From positions 1 through 64,000 of the forward strand of contig NZ_CABVQC010000010.1 of the NCBI RefSeq assembly GCF_902499175.1: a stretch of DNA of 64,000 nucleotides, in the 5' to 3' direction. Shown here piece after piece: positions 10,362-19,992 of this stretch. This DNA comes from Burkholderia aenigmatica (GTDB lineage Bacteria > Pseudomonadota > Gammaproteobacteria > Burkholderiales > Burkholderiaceae). The number at the start of each line of letters is the position of its first letter. Positions within the stretch are counted from its first letter, which is position 1. The notes beneath the pieces were generated by a model. It was not told where the DNA came from and did no database searches. It worked only from the letters and a program-made list of their open reading frames with translations. The position numbers and the translations under genes are program-made.

Positions 10362-11004
10362 TCGAGGTCGGCACGCATCCAGCGCAGCACATGCGATGAC
10401 GCGCGTTACCATCAGCCGCTTGAAATCACAACCGCCGGGAATAGACGAAAATCTCAATAATAATTTGCGAATTCAAGCGCGGTGGGCGAGGGGCTCTGCT
10501 TGTCGAGGAATATGAAAAGCCATTAATATCTTCAAACAAAATTTGATTGTCAGTTTGATAATTTAAAGTCGCCTCATCGAAGGCGTGCATGAAAATGCCG
10601 CTATTCGATAAAGATCCGAGGCGAGCATGAGACAAAGGGGGCTATTCCGTCCGTGGGGCACGGGCTGAGGCGCTGAGCCACCCCGGATGCGCGGGCTCCG
10701 CGAGATGAATCACGAGTTCGGCTATCGGTCGAGGCATCTATTGGCGTCCGGGTTCGTGGCTGCTGCTCGATTGGCGGCATTCGTGCATCAACGGTTTTTC
10801 CTGATGGATTCGATGCGCACTCGGTGCTTCGACGTGAGTTGACACGCCTGTCATCGCGCCTTGACTGGATTCGTGAATAACGGGTGATTGAATCCGGAAT
10901 AATCGCGCGATCTGTTTTCGAGTCTGAAATTTCATTTCAACTACTTCAAATTACATTTCCATGTGGATTTGCCGAAGCCTGACCGGCGGCCGGGGCGCTG
11001 CCCG
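10362..11004. other. AT-richer intergenic stretch without a supported gene
   Basis: About 640 bp, clearly poorer in GC than its surroundings, particularly 10430-10600 and 10860-10970. Two short minus-strand frames (10426-10635 and 10738-10935) exist but have no recognisable similarity and no good ribosome-binding sites. The right part presumably holds the promoter of the membrane protein at 11005. No repeat or mobile-element end was seen. Confidence 0.5.
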
Positions 11005-12048
11005 ATGAAGACGCTCGCGTATCTCGCCTGCCTGACCTCGGTCGGGCTGGTACTGCGGTATGCGGGCGTCCCGCATGGCCTGCTGCTCGGCGCGATTCTC
11101 GCCGCATCGATCGCGACCAGCCGGTTCGGTTTCGCGCCCAGGCTGCGCTTCGGCCTCGAGTTCGTGCAGATCGTGCTCGGCACGGCGACCGGCTTGATGT
11201 TCCGGTCGTGGGACACGCAGATGGTCGTCTCGATCGTGCCGAGCCTGGGTGTGCTGCTCGTATGCCTGGCCGTGCAGATCGCGGTCGGCAGTCTTTGGCT
11301 GTCCCGCGTCTCGCGCTGGAACCTGGCCGATTCATTGCTGGCCGTCTATCCCGGCGCACTCGCCGCGGTGTTCGACCTGCTGGAATCCGAGCGCGCGTCG
11401 GCCAAGGTGATCGTCGTGCATCTCGTGCGGCTCCTGTCGATCACGGTCCTGGTCAGTTGTTTCATTCCGGCGCAGGTGGGCGCGCCGCAGCCAGTGGCTG
11501 TCGCTGCGCTGCCGGTCGAGACGTTGCTGGCGCTGACCGGGTTGGTGGTGCTGTGCGTGCTGGTCGGGCGGGCGTTGCTCGGGCTCGGTATTCCCGCACC
11601 GTTCATGATCACGGCCATCGTGCTGGCCGGCGTGTTCGTGCGAGCGGGATGGCTGCATGACTTCGAGGTGCCGGCGTGGTGCGTCGATGCGGCGTCGGTC
11701 ATCCTGGGCGCGCTGATCGGCGCGCAGTTCAGGCAGATCACGCTGGCGGAAGGGCTGCGATACGGCCGCACCGGGCTCGCATGCATCGCGCTGATGCTGA
11801 TGGTGGCCGGTGCGTTCGCGTGGGGGATGGCGCGGCTGTCCGGCTACGGGGTGCTGCCGCTGTGGCTCTCGTATGCGCCCGGCGCCATCGAGACGATCAC
11901 GATCGTCGCCTACGGCGGCGGGTTGAACGTCGTGTTCGTGCTGTCTCATCATCTGACGCGGCTGGTCGTGCTGCACTTCGCGCCGGCGGCACTCGCCCGC
12001 GCGCGCCGCCGGCGCATGCTGGCGATCGACGGCGGCAACGCGAAATAG
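11005..12048 (+). CDS. AbrB-family integral membrane protein (PF05145 type)
   Basis: The 347-residue product is almost entirely hydrophobic helices, arranged as two similar halves: GVPHGLLLGAILAASIATSRFGF early, and GIPAPFMITAIVLAGVFVRAGWL with GALIGAQFRQITL later. This is the pattern of the AbrB-duplication family, often mis-annotated as ammonia monooxygenase. The function is unknown; related proteins have been suggested to be transporters or regulators in the membrane. The start at MKTLAYLA (11005) is preferred because it begins the first membrane helix; an in-frame ATG at 10963 would add 14 charged residues. It converges on the LysR gene at 12121. Confidence 0.75.
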   Translation: MKTLAYLACLTSVGLVLRYAGVPHGLLLGAILAASIATSRFGFAPRLRFGLEFVQIVLGTATGLMFRSWDTQMVVSIVPSLGVLLVCLAVQIAVGSLWLSRVSRWNLADSLLAVYPGALAAVFDLLESERASAKVIVVHLVRLLSITVLVSCFIPAQVGAPQPVAVAALPVETLLALTGLVVLCVLVGRALLGLGIPAPFMITAIVLAGVFVRAGWLHDFEVPAWCVDAASVILGALIGAQFRQITLAEGLRYGRTGLACIALMLMVAGAFAWGMARLSGYGVLPLWLSYAPGAIETITIVAYGGGLNVVFVLSHHLTRLVVLHFAPAALARARRRRMLAIDGGNAK

Positions 12049-12120
12049 CGCGGGCAGGGCGGAGTGTCGCGCGTGCCCGTGCGGGCGCGGCGCGATCCCC
12101 GGCGCCGTGCGCCGTCCCGC

Positions 12121-13026
12121 CTACCGCTCGATCATCGGCGGAATCGCCTGCGCGAACGCGTCGATCACGCAGCGCGTCTTGCGCGGCAGGTAGCGCGTCT
12201 TCGGCCAGATCGCGTGGATGTCGCCTTCGCAGACGAAGCAGCGGTCGAGCACGACCGTCATCTCGCCGCGCTTCACGTAGTGATCGAGCAGCCAGCTCGG
12301 CAGCCACGCGATCCCGAACCCCGATGCGCCGGCTGCCGCGATCGCCTGCACGTCGTCGAAACTGAGCTGGTGCGGCATGTCGATCCGTACCGTCGAACCG
12401 TCCGGCGCGCGCAGGTCCCACGGTTGAACCACACCCGAACGGGAATACGCGATCGTCCGGTGGTGCTTCAGATCGTCGAGCGTCTTCGGCATCCCGTAGC
12501 GGGCGAGATACGACGGCGCCGCGCCGAGGCTGCCGTATTGCGTGCCGAGCCGCCGCACCGTGAGGCTCGTGCTGTCCGCGAGCGTGCCGATCCGCACCGC
12601 GAGGTCGATGCCTTCCTCGACGAGATCGACGAAGCGGTCGGTGATCGACACGTCGATCCGCAGATGCGGATAGGTGCGCGCGAGGTCGAGCACGACGGGC
12701 GTCACGCAGTGGTGCCCGAACGCGAGCGGCACGCTCAGGCGCAGCTTGCCGCGCGGCTCGTTGCGGCCGCAGTCGAGGTCGGCTTCCGCCGCCTCCAGTT
12801 CCGCGAGCGCGCGCACGCAGCGGTCGTAGTACGCCTGGCCGTCGTCGGTCAGGCTCTGGCTGCGCGTCGTGCGCTGCAGCAGCCGCGCGCCGAGCCGCTT
12901 CTCGAGCCGCGCGACCGCCTTGCCGACGGCCGAACGCGTCATGTCGAGCCGCTCCGCGGCGAGCGCGAAGCTGCCCGATTCCACTACCTGGACGAAGGTC
13001 GTCACGCCGTCGAGTCTGTCGGTCAT
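12121..13026 (-). CDS. LysR family transcriptional regulator
   Basis: The 301-residue protein has full LysR length. The N-terminal winged helix-turn-helix (residues 1-60) reads FVQVVESGSFALAAERLDMTRSAVGKAVARLE, and a substrate-binding domain follows (residues 90-295). It resembles the CrgA/DhcR-like group by overall pattern. It is divergent from the MFS transporter gene at 13205 with a 178-bp shared region, so it most likely controls that gene. The inducer is unknown. Confidence 0.9.
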   Translation of the reverse strand: MTDRLDGVTTFVQVVESGSFALAAERLDMTRSAVGKAVARLEKRLGARLLQRTTRSQSLTDDGQAYYDRCVRALAELEAAEADLDCGRNEPRGKLRLSVPLAFGHHCVTPVVLDLARTYPHLRIDVSITDRFVDLVEEGIDLAVRIGTLADSTSLTVRRLGTQYGSLGAAPSYLARYGMPKTLDDLKHHRTIAYSRSGVVQPWDLRAPDGSTVRIDMPHQLSFDDVQAIAAAGASGFGIAWLPSWLLDHYVKRGEMTVVLDRCFVCEGDIHAIWPKTRYLPRKTRCVIDAFAQAIPPMIER

Positions 13027-13204
13027 GGAAGGGTGAATTGATTGAGTCCTGCAGTTCCCCAGTCTGGAGAAACAGCTGCGTCAATGGGGATGGAAATTCT
13101 CACTATAGTACCGATTCCCGTCCAGCGTGCGTCGCCGGCCGCACGCGGCGAATCCTTCTCACCTGGAGGCGCGCGGCCCGTTGCCGGGCCACGGCGCAAT
13201 ACGC

Positions 13205-14743
13205 ATGACGCTATCCGACTCCCGCAGGAATGCGGTCGCGCTCGCGGCCGTCTGTCTCACGTCGCTGATGTTCGGCCTCGAAATCTCGAGCGTGCCGGTG
13301 ATCCTGCCGACGCTCGAACACGTACTGCATGGCGATTTCAACGGGATGCAGTGGATCATGAACGCGTACACGATCGCGTGCACGACCGTGCTGATGGCGG
13401 CCGGCACGCTCGCCGACCGGTTCGGCCGCAAGCGCGTGTACGTGATCGGCACCGTGCTGTTCGGCGCGACGTCGCTGCTGTGCGGGCTCGCGCCGAACGT
13501 GCCGGTGCTCGTCGCGGGCCGGCTGCTGCAGGGCGCGAGCGGCGGCGCGATGCTGATCTGCCAGATTGCCGTGCTGTCGCACCAGTTCCGCGAGGGCCGC
13601 GAGCGCAGCCGCGCGTTCGGGATCTGGGGGATCGTGTTCGGCATCGGGCTCGGTTTCGGGCCGATCGTCGGCGGCGCGATCGTCGCGCTGGCAAGCTGGC
13701 CGTGGGTGTTTCTGGTCCATGCGCCACTCGCGGCCATCGCGCTCGCGATGATCGGCGGCGCGGTGCAGGAGTCGAGCGATCCGCACGCGGGCTCGCTCGA
13801 CGTGGCGGGCATCGTCACGCTGTCGCTCGCGGTGCTCGGCCTCGCGTTCTACATCACGCAAAGCGCGGAGCTCGGGCTCACCAGCGCCGCCGGCCTCGGC
13901 GTGCTCGGCGCGACCGTGGTGGCACTGGCCGGCTTCTTCATCGCGGAACGCGCCAGCGCGCGGCCGATGTTCGATTTCTCGGTGTTCCGGATCCGCCCGT
14001 TCACCGGCGCGATCTTCGGCTCGATGGGGATGAACTTCAGCTTCTGGCCGTTCATGATCTACCTGCCGATCTGGTTCCAGGTCGCGCTCGGCTACGACAG
14101 CGTGACGGCCGGCCTCGCGTTGCTCGCGTACACGTTGCCGACGCTGGTCGCGCCGCCGTTCGGCGAACGGCTCGCGCTGCGCTACGGGCCGGGCGTCGTG
14201 ATCCCGGGCGGCCTGTTCACGATCGCGGCGGGTTTCGCGTTGATGCGGATCGGCAGCGCGGCCGACCCTGCGAGCTGGATCACGATGCTGCCCGGCTGCG
14301 TGATCGCCGGCATCGGGCTCGGGCTCACGAACACGCCGGTGACCAACACGACGACGGGCGCGGTGCCGAGCTCGCGGGCCGGGATGGCGTCGGGCATCGA
14401 CATGAGCGCGCGGATGATCTCGCTCGCGCTGAACATCGCGGCGATGGGCTTCGTGCTGGTCGCGGGGATCGTCGCGAGCCTGAAGGCCGGTGTCGCGGGC
14501 ACGATCGGCGACGCGGCGCTGCGCCGGCTCGCGCAGGAGATTGCATCCGGCCGGACCGACGGGCTGCACGAGATCGCACCGGCGCTCGCGCAGGCCGACC
14601 CGACCGGCGCGGCATTGCATGCGGCGCTCGTGCACGGGTTCGGCTGGGTGATGGTGTACGGCGCGGCAGGGGTGGCCGTACTCGCGACGGCAAGCGCGGT
14701 GGCGTTCGCGCCGGCGCGGCGCGGGGCACCCGTGTGCGAATGA
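13205..14743 (+). CDS. MFS drug-resistance transporter, DHA2 (14-helix) type
   Basis: The 512-residue protein contains about 14 hydrophobic segments. It has the MFS motif A GTLADRFGRKRVYVIG between helices 2 and 3 and the motif-C-like GIVFGIGLGFGPIVGG in helix 5. The family exports structurally unrelated toxic compounds by proton antiport. The ATG at 13205 begins the family-like MTLSDSRRNAVALAAVCLTS. An in-frame TTG at 13181 has a better placed GGAGG (13164-13168), so the real start may be 8 residues earlier. TATAGT at 13104-13109 is a possible -10 element. The divergent LysR gene is the likely regulator. Confidence 0.88.
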   Translation: MTLSDSRRNAVALAAVCLTSLMFGLEISSVPVILPTLEHVLHGDFNGMQWIMNAYTIACTTVLMAAGTLADRFGRKRVYVIGTVLFGATSLLCGLAPNVPVLVAGRLLQGASGGAMLICQIAVLSHQFREGRERSRAFGIWGIVFGIGLGFGPIVGGAIVALASWPWVFLVHAPLAAIALAMIGGAVQESSDPHAGSLDVAGIVTLSLAVLGLAFYITQSAELGLTSAAGLGVLGATVVALAGFFIAERASARPMFDFSVFRIRPFTGAIFGSMGMNFSFWPFMIYLPIWFQVALGYDSVTAGLALLAYTLPTLVAPPFGERLALRYGPGVVIPGGLFTIAAGFALMRIGSAADPASWITMLPGCVIAGIGLGLTNTPVTNTTTGAVPSSRAGMASGIDMSARMISLALNIAAMGFVLVAGIVASLKAGVAGTIGDAALRRLAQEIASGRTDGLHEIAPALAQADPTGAALHAALVHGFGWVMVYGAAGVAVLATASAVAFAPARRGAPVCE

Positions 14744-14785
14744 CTGCGAGCGTGGCCGGCGCGGCCAGCCCGGCGCGCGCGCCGG

Positions 14786-16159
14786 TCAGGACATCCCGCC
14801 GCCGAGCGCGCGGTACAGCGTCATCTGGTTGTTGAGCCGGTCCAGCCGCGTCTGTTCGTCGGCACTTTGCGCGTCGCGCAGCCGCTGCTGCTGGTCGAGC
14901 CACGGCTGCACGGCGGTCGCGCCGGCCGCGAAGCGCGCGGCGGCCAGCCGCTCGGCGCGCTGCGCCTGGGCCAGCGACAGCGCGCGCTGTTCGGCTTCGC
15001 GTTCGAGCTGCACGCGTGCCGACAGCGCATTCTCGACTTCCGCGAGCGCCGTGTAGAGCTTCTGGCGGAACCCGACGACCGCTTCCTCGTACTGCGCCTT
15101 CGACACCTTGATCTGCAACTGCATCGTGTTCCACTGGATGAACGGCAGCGCAAGGCCGAGCCCGAGCGTGCCGACCGGATTCATCAGCACGCGCTCGAGG
15201 CTCGTGCTCGACGTGCCGGCCTGGCCGGTCAGCGTGAAGGTCGGGTAGAAGCTCGTGCGCGTCGCGTCGACGTTCGCGAGCGATTCGCGCAGCCGGAACT
15301 CAGCCGCGCGCAGGTCGGGGCGCCGGCCGAGCAGGCTGGCCGGCAGGCCGGCCGCGACCTCCGGCGGTGCCGCGACGGGCAGCGCCGACGGTTCGGCCGC
15401 GTGTTGCTGCGGCGGCCGGTCGAACAGGATCGCGAGTGCGTGACGGTTCTCGGTGCGCTGCTGGATCAGGCGGGTCTGCGCGGCACGTTGCGCGGCGAGG
15501 CTCTGTTCGGCTTGCGCCAGGTCGAGCCCTGACACGGCACCGGCCGTGTGCCGTGACCGGACGACCGCGAGCGTGCGTACCGCATATGCGATGTTCGCGT
15601 CGCCGAGCGCGATCTGCCGGTTCAGATAGCCGATCCGCCAGTACAGCGACGCGGTCGTGCCGATCAGCGACAGCCGCGCGGCTTCGAGATCGGCGGCCGT
15701 CGCGTCGGCTTCCCAGCGCGCGGCGTCGCGCAGCGCGGCCAGCCGGCCCCACAGGTCGATTTCATAGCTGAGCGAAACGCTCGCGCCGCTCGACCGGCTC
15801 ATCTGGTGCGTATCGAGCGTGCGCGACACGGCGCCGTTCGCACCGAGCGACACGGTGGGCGTCAGGTTCGTATTCGCGAGGCCGGCCTGCAGTTGTGCGC
15901 GGTACACGCGGATCGCCGCGATCGCGAGATCGTTGTTGGCGCGCAGCGCATCGTCGATCAGCGCGTCGAGTTGCGGATCGCCGAAGCTGCGCCACCAGTC
16001 GCGCGTCGTGGCCGGCGCGTCGGCGGAAACCGGCGCCGCCCAGTTCGCCGGCATCGCGACGGCGGGCAGCGGCTCATGGCGCGCGCCTGCACAGCCGGCG
16101 AGCAGTGCGGCCGCGCACGCGAAGGCGCCCAGGCGGTGAAGCGGTGAGGAATGCGTCAT
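14786..16159 (-). CDS. Outer-membrane efflux lipoprotein, NodT/OprM type
   Basis: The 457-residue protein has a lipoprotein signal peptide ending LLAGC, then two tandem outer-membrane-factor domains rich in long amphipathic helices (about 60-245 and 265-455). PASLLGRRPDLRAAEFRLRE is a hallmark of the NodT family. It forms the trimeric TolC-like exit duct. The start at 16159 gives the normal signal peptide. It follows macB after 13 bp, so it is the third gene of a macA-macB-OMF operon and very probably their dedicated outer-membrane channel. Confidence 0.93.
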   Translation of the reverse strand: MTHSSPLHRLGAFACAAALLAGCAGARHEPLPAVAMPANWAAPVSADAPATTRDWWRSFGDPQLDALIDDALRANNDLAIAAIRVYRAQLQAGLANTNLTPTVSLGANGAVSRTLDTHQMSRSSGASVSLSYEIDLWGRLAALRDAARWEADATAADLEAARLSLIGTTASLYWRIGYLNRQIALGDANIAYAVRTLAVVRSRHTAGAVSGLDLAQAEQSLAAQRAAQTRLIQQRTENRHALAILFDRPPQQHAAEPSALPVAAPPEVAAGLPASLLGRRPDLRAAEFRLRESLANVDATRTSFYPTFTLTGQAGTSSTSLERVLMNPVGTLGLGLALPFIQWNTMQLQIKVSKAQYEEAVVGFRQKLYTALAEVENALSARVQLEREAEQRALSLAQAQRAERLAAARFAAGATAVQPWLDQQQRLRDAQSADEQTRLDRLNNQMTLYRALGGGMS

Positions 16160-16172
16160 GGCGGGCCTTGCG

Positions 16173-18230
16173 TCAGTCGCGCGCGAGCGCATCGATCGGA
16201 TCGAGCCGCGATGCATTGCGCGCGGGCATGAAGCCGAATATCACACCGGTGAGCGTCGAGCAGACGAACGCGGTCACGATCGCGCCGGCCGAGAACACCA
16301 TCTTCCACTGCGCGACGAACATCGAGAACAGCGCGCCGAGCCCGAACGACAGCGCGATGCCGATCGTGCCGCCGAGCAGGCAGACGAGCACGGCCTCGAC
16401 GAGAAACTGCTGCAGGATGTCGGACTGGCGCGCGCCGACCGCCATCCGGATCCCGATTTCGCGCGTGCGCTCGGTGACCGACACCAGCATGATGTTCATC
16501 ACGCCGATCCCGCCGACGACGAGCGAAATCACGGCGATCAGCGACAGCAGCAGCGTCAGCGACTGGCCGGTCTTCTCGACAGTCTTCACCACGCTGTCCA
16601 TGTTGTACGTGAAGAAGTCCTTGCGGCCGTGGCGCTGCGTCATCAGCTTTTCGAGGCTCTTTTCGGCGGCGGCGCTCGGTTGCCCATCGCGTACGCGCAC
16701 GGTGATGCTGTCGAGATAGCGCTGCCCGAACAGGCGCCCGCTCGCGGTCGTGTACGGCACCCACACGTTCAGGCTTTTCACGCTGCCGAACGCGCTTTTC
16801 TTGTCGGCCGTCACGCCGATCACGACGCACGGCACGTTGTCGACCAGGATGACTTCGCCGATCGGGTTGCGCGTCGCGCCGAACAGCTTGCGGCGCGTGT
16901 TCTGGTCGATCACGGCCACCTGTACCTGGCGGCGCACCGCGTCCTCGTCGAACGCGACGCCCAGCGCGAAGCGCATCCCGCGCGCCTGGAAGAAGCGGTC
17001 GCCGACGCCGCTCACGAGCGCGTTCACGTCGATGTTGCGGTAGCGCAGCAGCAGCGTGCGCGACGTTTCGGGCGTCGCGCTGTCGACGTACGGCTGCTCG
17101 GCGAGCGCGGCGACGTCGGCGGGCACGAGCGTCTGGATCGCGTCGGCGCGGCTGTCGCCCCAGTCGGTGCCCGGATAGATGTTGATCGTGTTCGTGCCGA
17201 TGCTGCCGATCTCGTCGAGCATGTAACGCTTCGCGCCTTCGCCGATCGCGACGATCGACACGACCGACGTGATGCCGATGATGATGCCGAGCATCGTCAG
17301 CAGCGTGCGCAGCCGGTGCGACACGAGCGCGATCCACGCCATCCGGCAGGCCTCGGCGAAGCGGCCGGAGCCGGCCGTGAAGCGGCGCGTGCGCGTGCCG
17401 GTGCTTGTGTCGGCATGCACATCGGCGTCGACAGCCGCGGGCGGCGGTGTGTCATGGCGATCGCGGGCGGGTAGCGCGCTGGCCTCTGCTTCGCTCGCTT
17501 CCGCTGCGTCGACACCCGCTTCCGCGAGCGCTTCCGCGTCGTGCCGATTCGGCCGGTCGGCGACGATCTCGCCGTCGCTGATCTCGATGATGCGCCGCGC
17601 ATGGCGCGCGACGGCCTTGTCGTGCGTGACGATGACGATCGTATGGCCGAGTGCGTTCAGCTCGTGCAGGATGCGGATCACGTCCTGGCCGCTTTTCGTG
17701 TCGAGCGCGCCGGTCGGTTCGTCGGCGAGGATCACGTGGCCGCCGTTCATCAGCGCGCGTGCGATGCTCACGCGCTGCTGCTGGCCACCGGACAGTTGAC
17801 CGGGACGATGGTGCGCGCGATCCGCGAGCCCGAGGCGCGCGAGCAGCTCGCGTGCGCGTGCATGCCGCTCCGCGCGCGGGGTGCCGGCATAGATCGCGGG
17901 CATTTCGAGGTTCGCGACCGCGTCGACGTGCGGCAGCAGGTGATAGCGCTGGAACACGAAGCCGAAGTGTTCGCGGCGCAGTTGCGCGAGCTCGTCGCTG
18001 TCGAGCATGTGCGTGTCGCGGCCGCCGACCGTGTAGGTGCCTTCGCTCGGATGATCGAGGCAGCCGAGGATGTTCATCAGCGTCGACTTCCCGGAGCCTG
18101 ACGCGCCGACGATCGCGACGATCTCGCCCGCGTGGATCGACAGGTTGACGTTGTTCAGGACGACGACATCCTTGTCGCCGGCCGGAAAGCGTCGTGTGAC
18201 GGCAGCGAGTTTCAGCAGGGGCTGGCTCAT
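16173..18230 (-). CDS. macB: MacB-type ABC efflux ATPase/permease
   Basis: The 685-residue protein has the MacB order. The N-terminal ABC ATPase has Walker A GASGSGKST, signature LSGGQQQRVSIARAL, Walker B VILADEPTG and a histidine switch IVTHD. An Ala/Glu-rich linker (about 230-290) and the first membrane helix (LRTLLTMLGIIIGITSVVSI) come next, then a large periplasmic domain and three C-terminal helices. It powers macrolide, peptide or siderophore efflux with MacA. The ATG at 18230 starts MSQPLLKLAAVTRRF, two bases after the macA stop. The frame is open upstream to 19439 but that part only shadows macA. Confidence 0.95.
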   Translation of the reverse strand: MSQPLLKLAAVTRRFPAGDKDVVVLNNVNLSIHAGEIVAIVGASGSGKSTLMNILGCLDHPSEGTYTVGGRDTHMLDSDELAQLRREHFGFVFQRYHLLPHVDAVANLEMPAIYAGTPRAERHARARELLARLGLADRAHHRPGQLSGGQQQRVSIARALMNGGHVILADEPTGALDTKSGQDVIRILHELNALGHTIVIVTHDKAVARHARRIIEISDGEIVADRPNRHDAEALAEAGVDAAEASEAEASALPARDRHDTPPPAAVDADVHADTSTGTRTRRFTAGSGRFAEACRMAWIALVSHRLRTLLTMLGIIIGITSVVSIVAIGEGAKRYMLDEIGSIGTNTINIYPGTDWGDSRADAIQTLVPADVAALAEQPYVDSATPETSRTLLLRYRNIDVNALVSGVGDRFFQARGMRFALGVAFDEDAVRRQVQVAVIDQNTRRKLFGATRNPIGEVILVDNVPCVVIGVTADKKSAFGSVKSLNVWVPYTTASGRLFGQRYLDSITVRVRDGQPSAAAEKSLEKLMTQRHGRKDFFTYNMDSVVKTVEKTGQSLTLLLSLIAVISLVVGGIGVMNIMLVSVTERTREIGIRMAVGARQSDILQQFLVEAVLVCLLGGTIGIALSFGLGALFSMFVAQWKMVFSAGAIVTAFVCSTLTGVIFGFMPARNASRLDPIDALARD

Positions 18231-18232
18231 CG

Positions 18233-19426
18233 TCACACCACGTCCGCCAGCGGCGCATGGTCGTCGCCGGCCGCTTCGCCGATCACGACACGTTCGCCGT
18301 CCTTCAGGCCGCTCAGCACTTCGACGCGCACGTTGTTGTTGATGCCGATGCGGATGTTGCGCGTTTCCGTGCTGCCGTCGGCACGCAGCACGCGTACCGC
18401 ATAGGTGCCGTCCTTGCGTTTTTCGCCGAGCGCGGCGGCCGGAATGCTCAGCGCGTTGCGTGCGTTGCCGAGCACGATGTTGACTTGCGCGGTCATCGAG
18501 ATGCGCAACCGATGCTCGGGATTCGGCACTTCGAACAGCGCGTTGTAGAACACGGCCGAATTCGGCTTCGTGCCGCCGCCCGCGCCGCCGCCGAGCGGGC
18601 TCTGTGCTTCGGCGTAGTTCTGCGGCGCCGGCTCGATCGCGCGCAGCTTGCCGTAGTGACGCTTGTCCGGTTCGCCGAGGATCGTGAAATACGCGGTCTG
18701 GCCACCACTCACGCGGATCACGTCGGCTTCCGACACCTGCGCCTTCACGGTCATCGTGTCGAGATCGGCGAGCTTCAGGATCACCGGCGCCTGTTGCTGC
18801 GCGATCACGGTCTGGCCTTCCTGCGTGACGACCGCGACGACCTCGCCGTTGATCGGCGCGACGATGCGCGTGTAGCCGAGATTGGCCTGCGCGGTCTCGA
18901 TCTGGATGCGGGCCGAGCGGATCTGCGCGGCGAGCGACGCGAGTGTCGCGCGCTGCACGTCGAGCGTCGCGCGGGCGGCCTCGAACGATTCGCGCGAGGT
19001 CGCATCGTCGGGCAGCATCGCCTGTTGGCGCTTGAACGCGAGTTCTGCCTGCGTGAGTTGCGCGGCGGTCGATTGCTGCTGTGCGCGCAGGCTTTCTTCG
19101 CTGGCGCGCGCCTGGCGCAGCGCGTTTTCCGAGATCACGGGATCGATCTCGGCAAGCCACTGGCCCTTCGTGACCTTGTCGCCGAGCTTGACCTTCAACG
19201 ACTTCAACTGCCCCGACACCTGCGCACCGACGTCGACCTGCCTGAATGCCTGCAGCGCACCGGTGGCGAGCACCGCGTTCTCGAGATCGCCGCGCGAGAC
19301 GGGCGCGGACAGGTATTGCGGATGCTTGTCGGGCGCGCACGCCTTCAGCGTGACGCCGATGGCGATCGCGACGATGGCAACGGAAGCCAGCACGATGCGC
19401 CGGCGGCGAGGGTTCTTCTGAGTCAT
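18233..19426 (-). CDS. macA: MacA-type periplasmic adaptor
   Basis: The 397-residue membrane-fusion protein has an N-terminal membrane anchor (residues 9-30), split lipoyl/barrel-sandwich halves (GQLKSLKVKLGDKVTKGQWLAEIDP and YTRIVAPINGEVVAVVTQEGQTV), a coiled-coil hairpin between them (about 95-170), and beta-barrel and membrane-proximal domains. It links MacB to the outer-membrane factor and stimulates the ATPase. The ATG at 19426 (MTQKNPRRRRIVLAS) gives the normal N-terminus; the frame upstream to 19498 is not typical. It is first in the macA-macB-OMF operon; the promoter should lie in 19427-19722. Confidence 0.93.
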   Translation of the reverse strand: MTQKNPRRRRIVLASVAIVAIAIGVTLKACAPDKHPQYLSAPVSRGDLENAVLATGALQAFRQVDVGAQVSGQLKSLKVKLGDKVTKGQWLAEIDPVISENALRQARASEESLRAQQQSTAAQLTQAELAFKRQQAMLPDDATSRESFEAARATLDVQRATLASLAAQIRSARIQIETAQANLGYTRIVAPINGEVVAVVTQEGQTVIAQQQAPVILKLADLDTMTVKAQVSEADVIRVSGGQTAYFTILGEPDKRHYGKLRAIEPAPQNYAEAQSPLGGGAGGGTKPNSAVFYNALFEVPNPEHRLRISMTAQVNIVLGNARNALSIPAAALGEKRKDGTYAVRVLRADGSTETRNIRIGINNNVRVEVLSGLKDGERVVIGEAAGDDHAPLADVV

Positions 19427-19722
19427 GAGCGTGCGGCAAGGATGAAGCGATGCCGGCGATGCGTGCGGCCGGGCGGGACGATCCGGTCGGCGTCGCATGC
19501 CGGGCAGGGTGCCCGCGACGGCATCCGCGTACGCATCGCGCGGCCGTGCCGGATCGAATCAGCCGCTCATGGTAAGGGAGGACATCACGCCAAATCGTGT
19601 GGAAATTGTGCTGAATTGTGCGAACGCCGCATCGGAGCGGGGGACGTGCGGCGTCATTGTTGCGATCTGTGAAAAGGCCGGGCGAAGGCTCGTGAGCGTG
19701 TTGCGGCCTACATTCAGGTGCG

Positions 19723-19920
19723 TTAACGCTGCGCGGCGACGAGCGCCATCATCGGCCGGTCGCGTTCCTCGTCGAGCGCGGGCAGCGCATCGACCTGCGC
19801 CTGCGTCGGCCCCCGTTCGTCCCGGTGCGTGAGCGTGAAGCCGCTGCCGATCAGCAGGTTCACGAGCGCGCCGAGCGTGCAGTGCTGCTTGACAACGCGG
19901 GACGCGAGCCGGTCGGTCAC
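19723..19920 (-). CDS. Small hypothetical protein
   Basis: A 65-residue frame with normal GC-rich codon use reads MTDRLASRVVKQHCTLGALVNLLIGSG and then a charged C-terminus. No family is recognised. It lies 72 bp downstream of the HD hydrolase gene on the same strand, so it could be its distal partner. It has no visible signal peptide and only weak hydrophobic character. It could be a spurious frame. Confidence 0.45.
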   Translation of the reverse strand: MTDRLASRVVKQHCTLGALVNLLIGSGFTLTHRDERGPTQAQVDALPALDEERDRPMMALVAAQR

Positions 19921-19992
19921 GCGTTCGCTTTCACGCTGGTGTCGAGCCTCGTGCGGGCAGGGTGCGTGGTGCCGCGCGCCCGACCCCCGAGC

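Noticed and set aside
10426..10935. Two short minus-strand frames in the AT-rich gap after the valine operon
   Set aside because: No similarity, no good ribosome-binding site and unlikely composition; treated as intergenic.
16173..19439. A 1088-codon frame that could be read as a MacA-MacB fusion
   Set aside because: The first 400 codons are an out-of-frame shadow of macA. macB has its own start at 18230, two bases after the macA stop.
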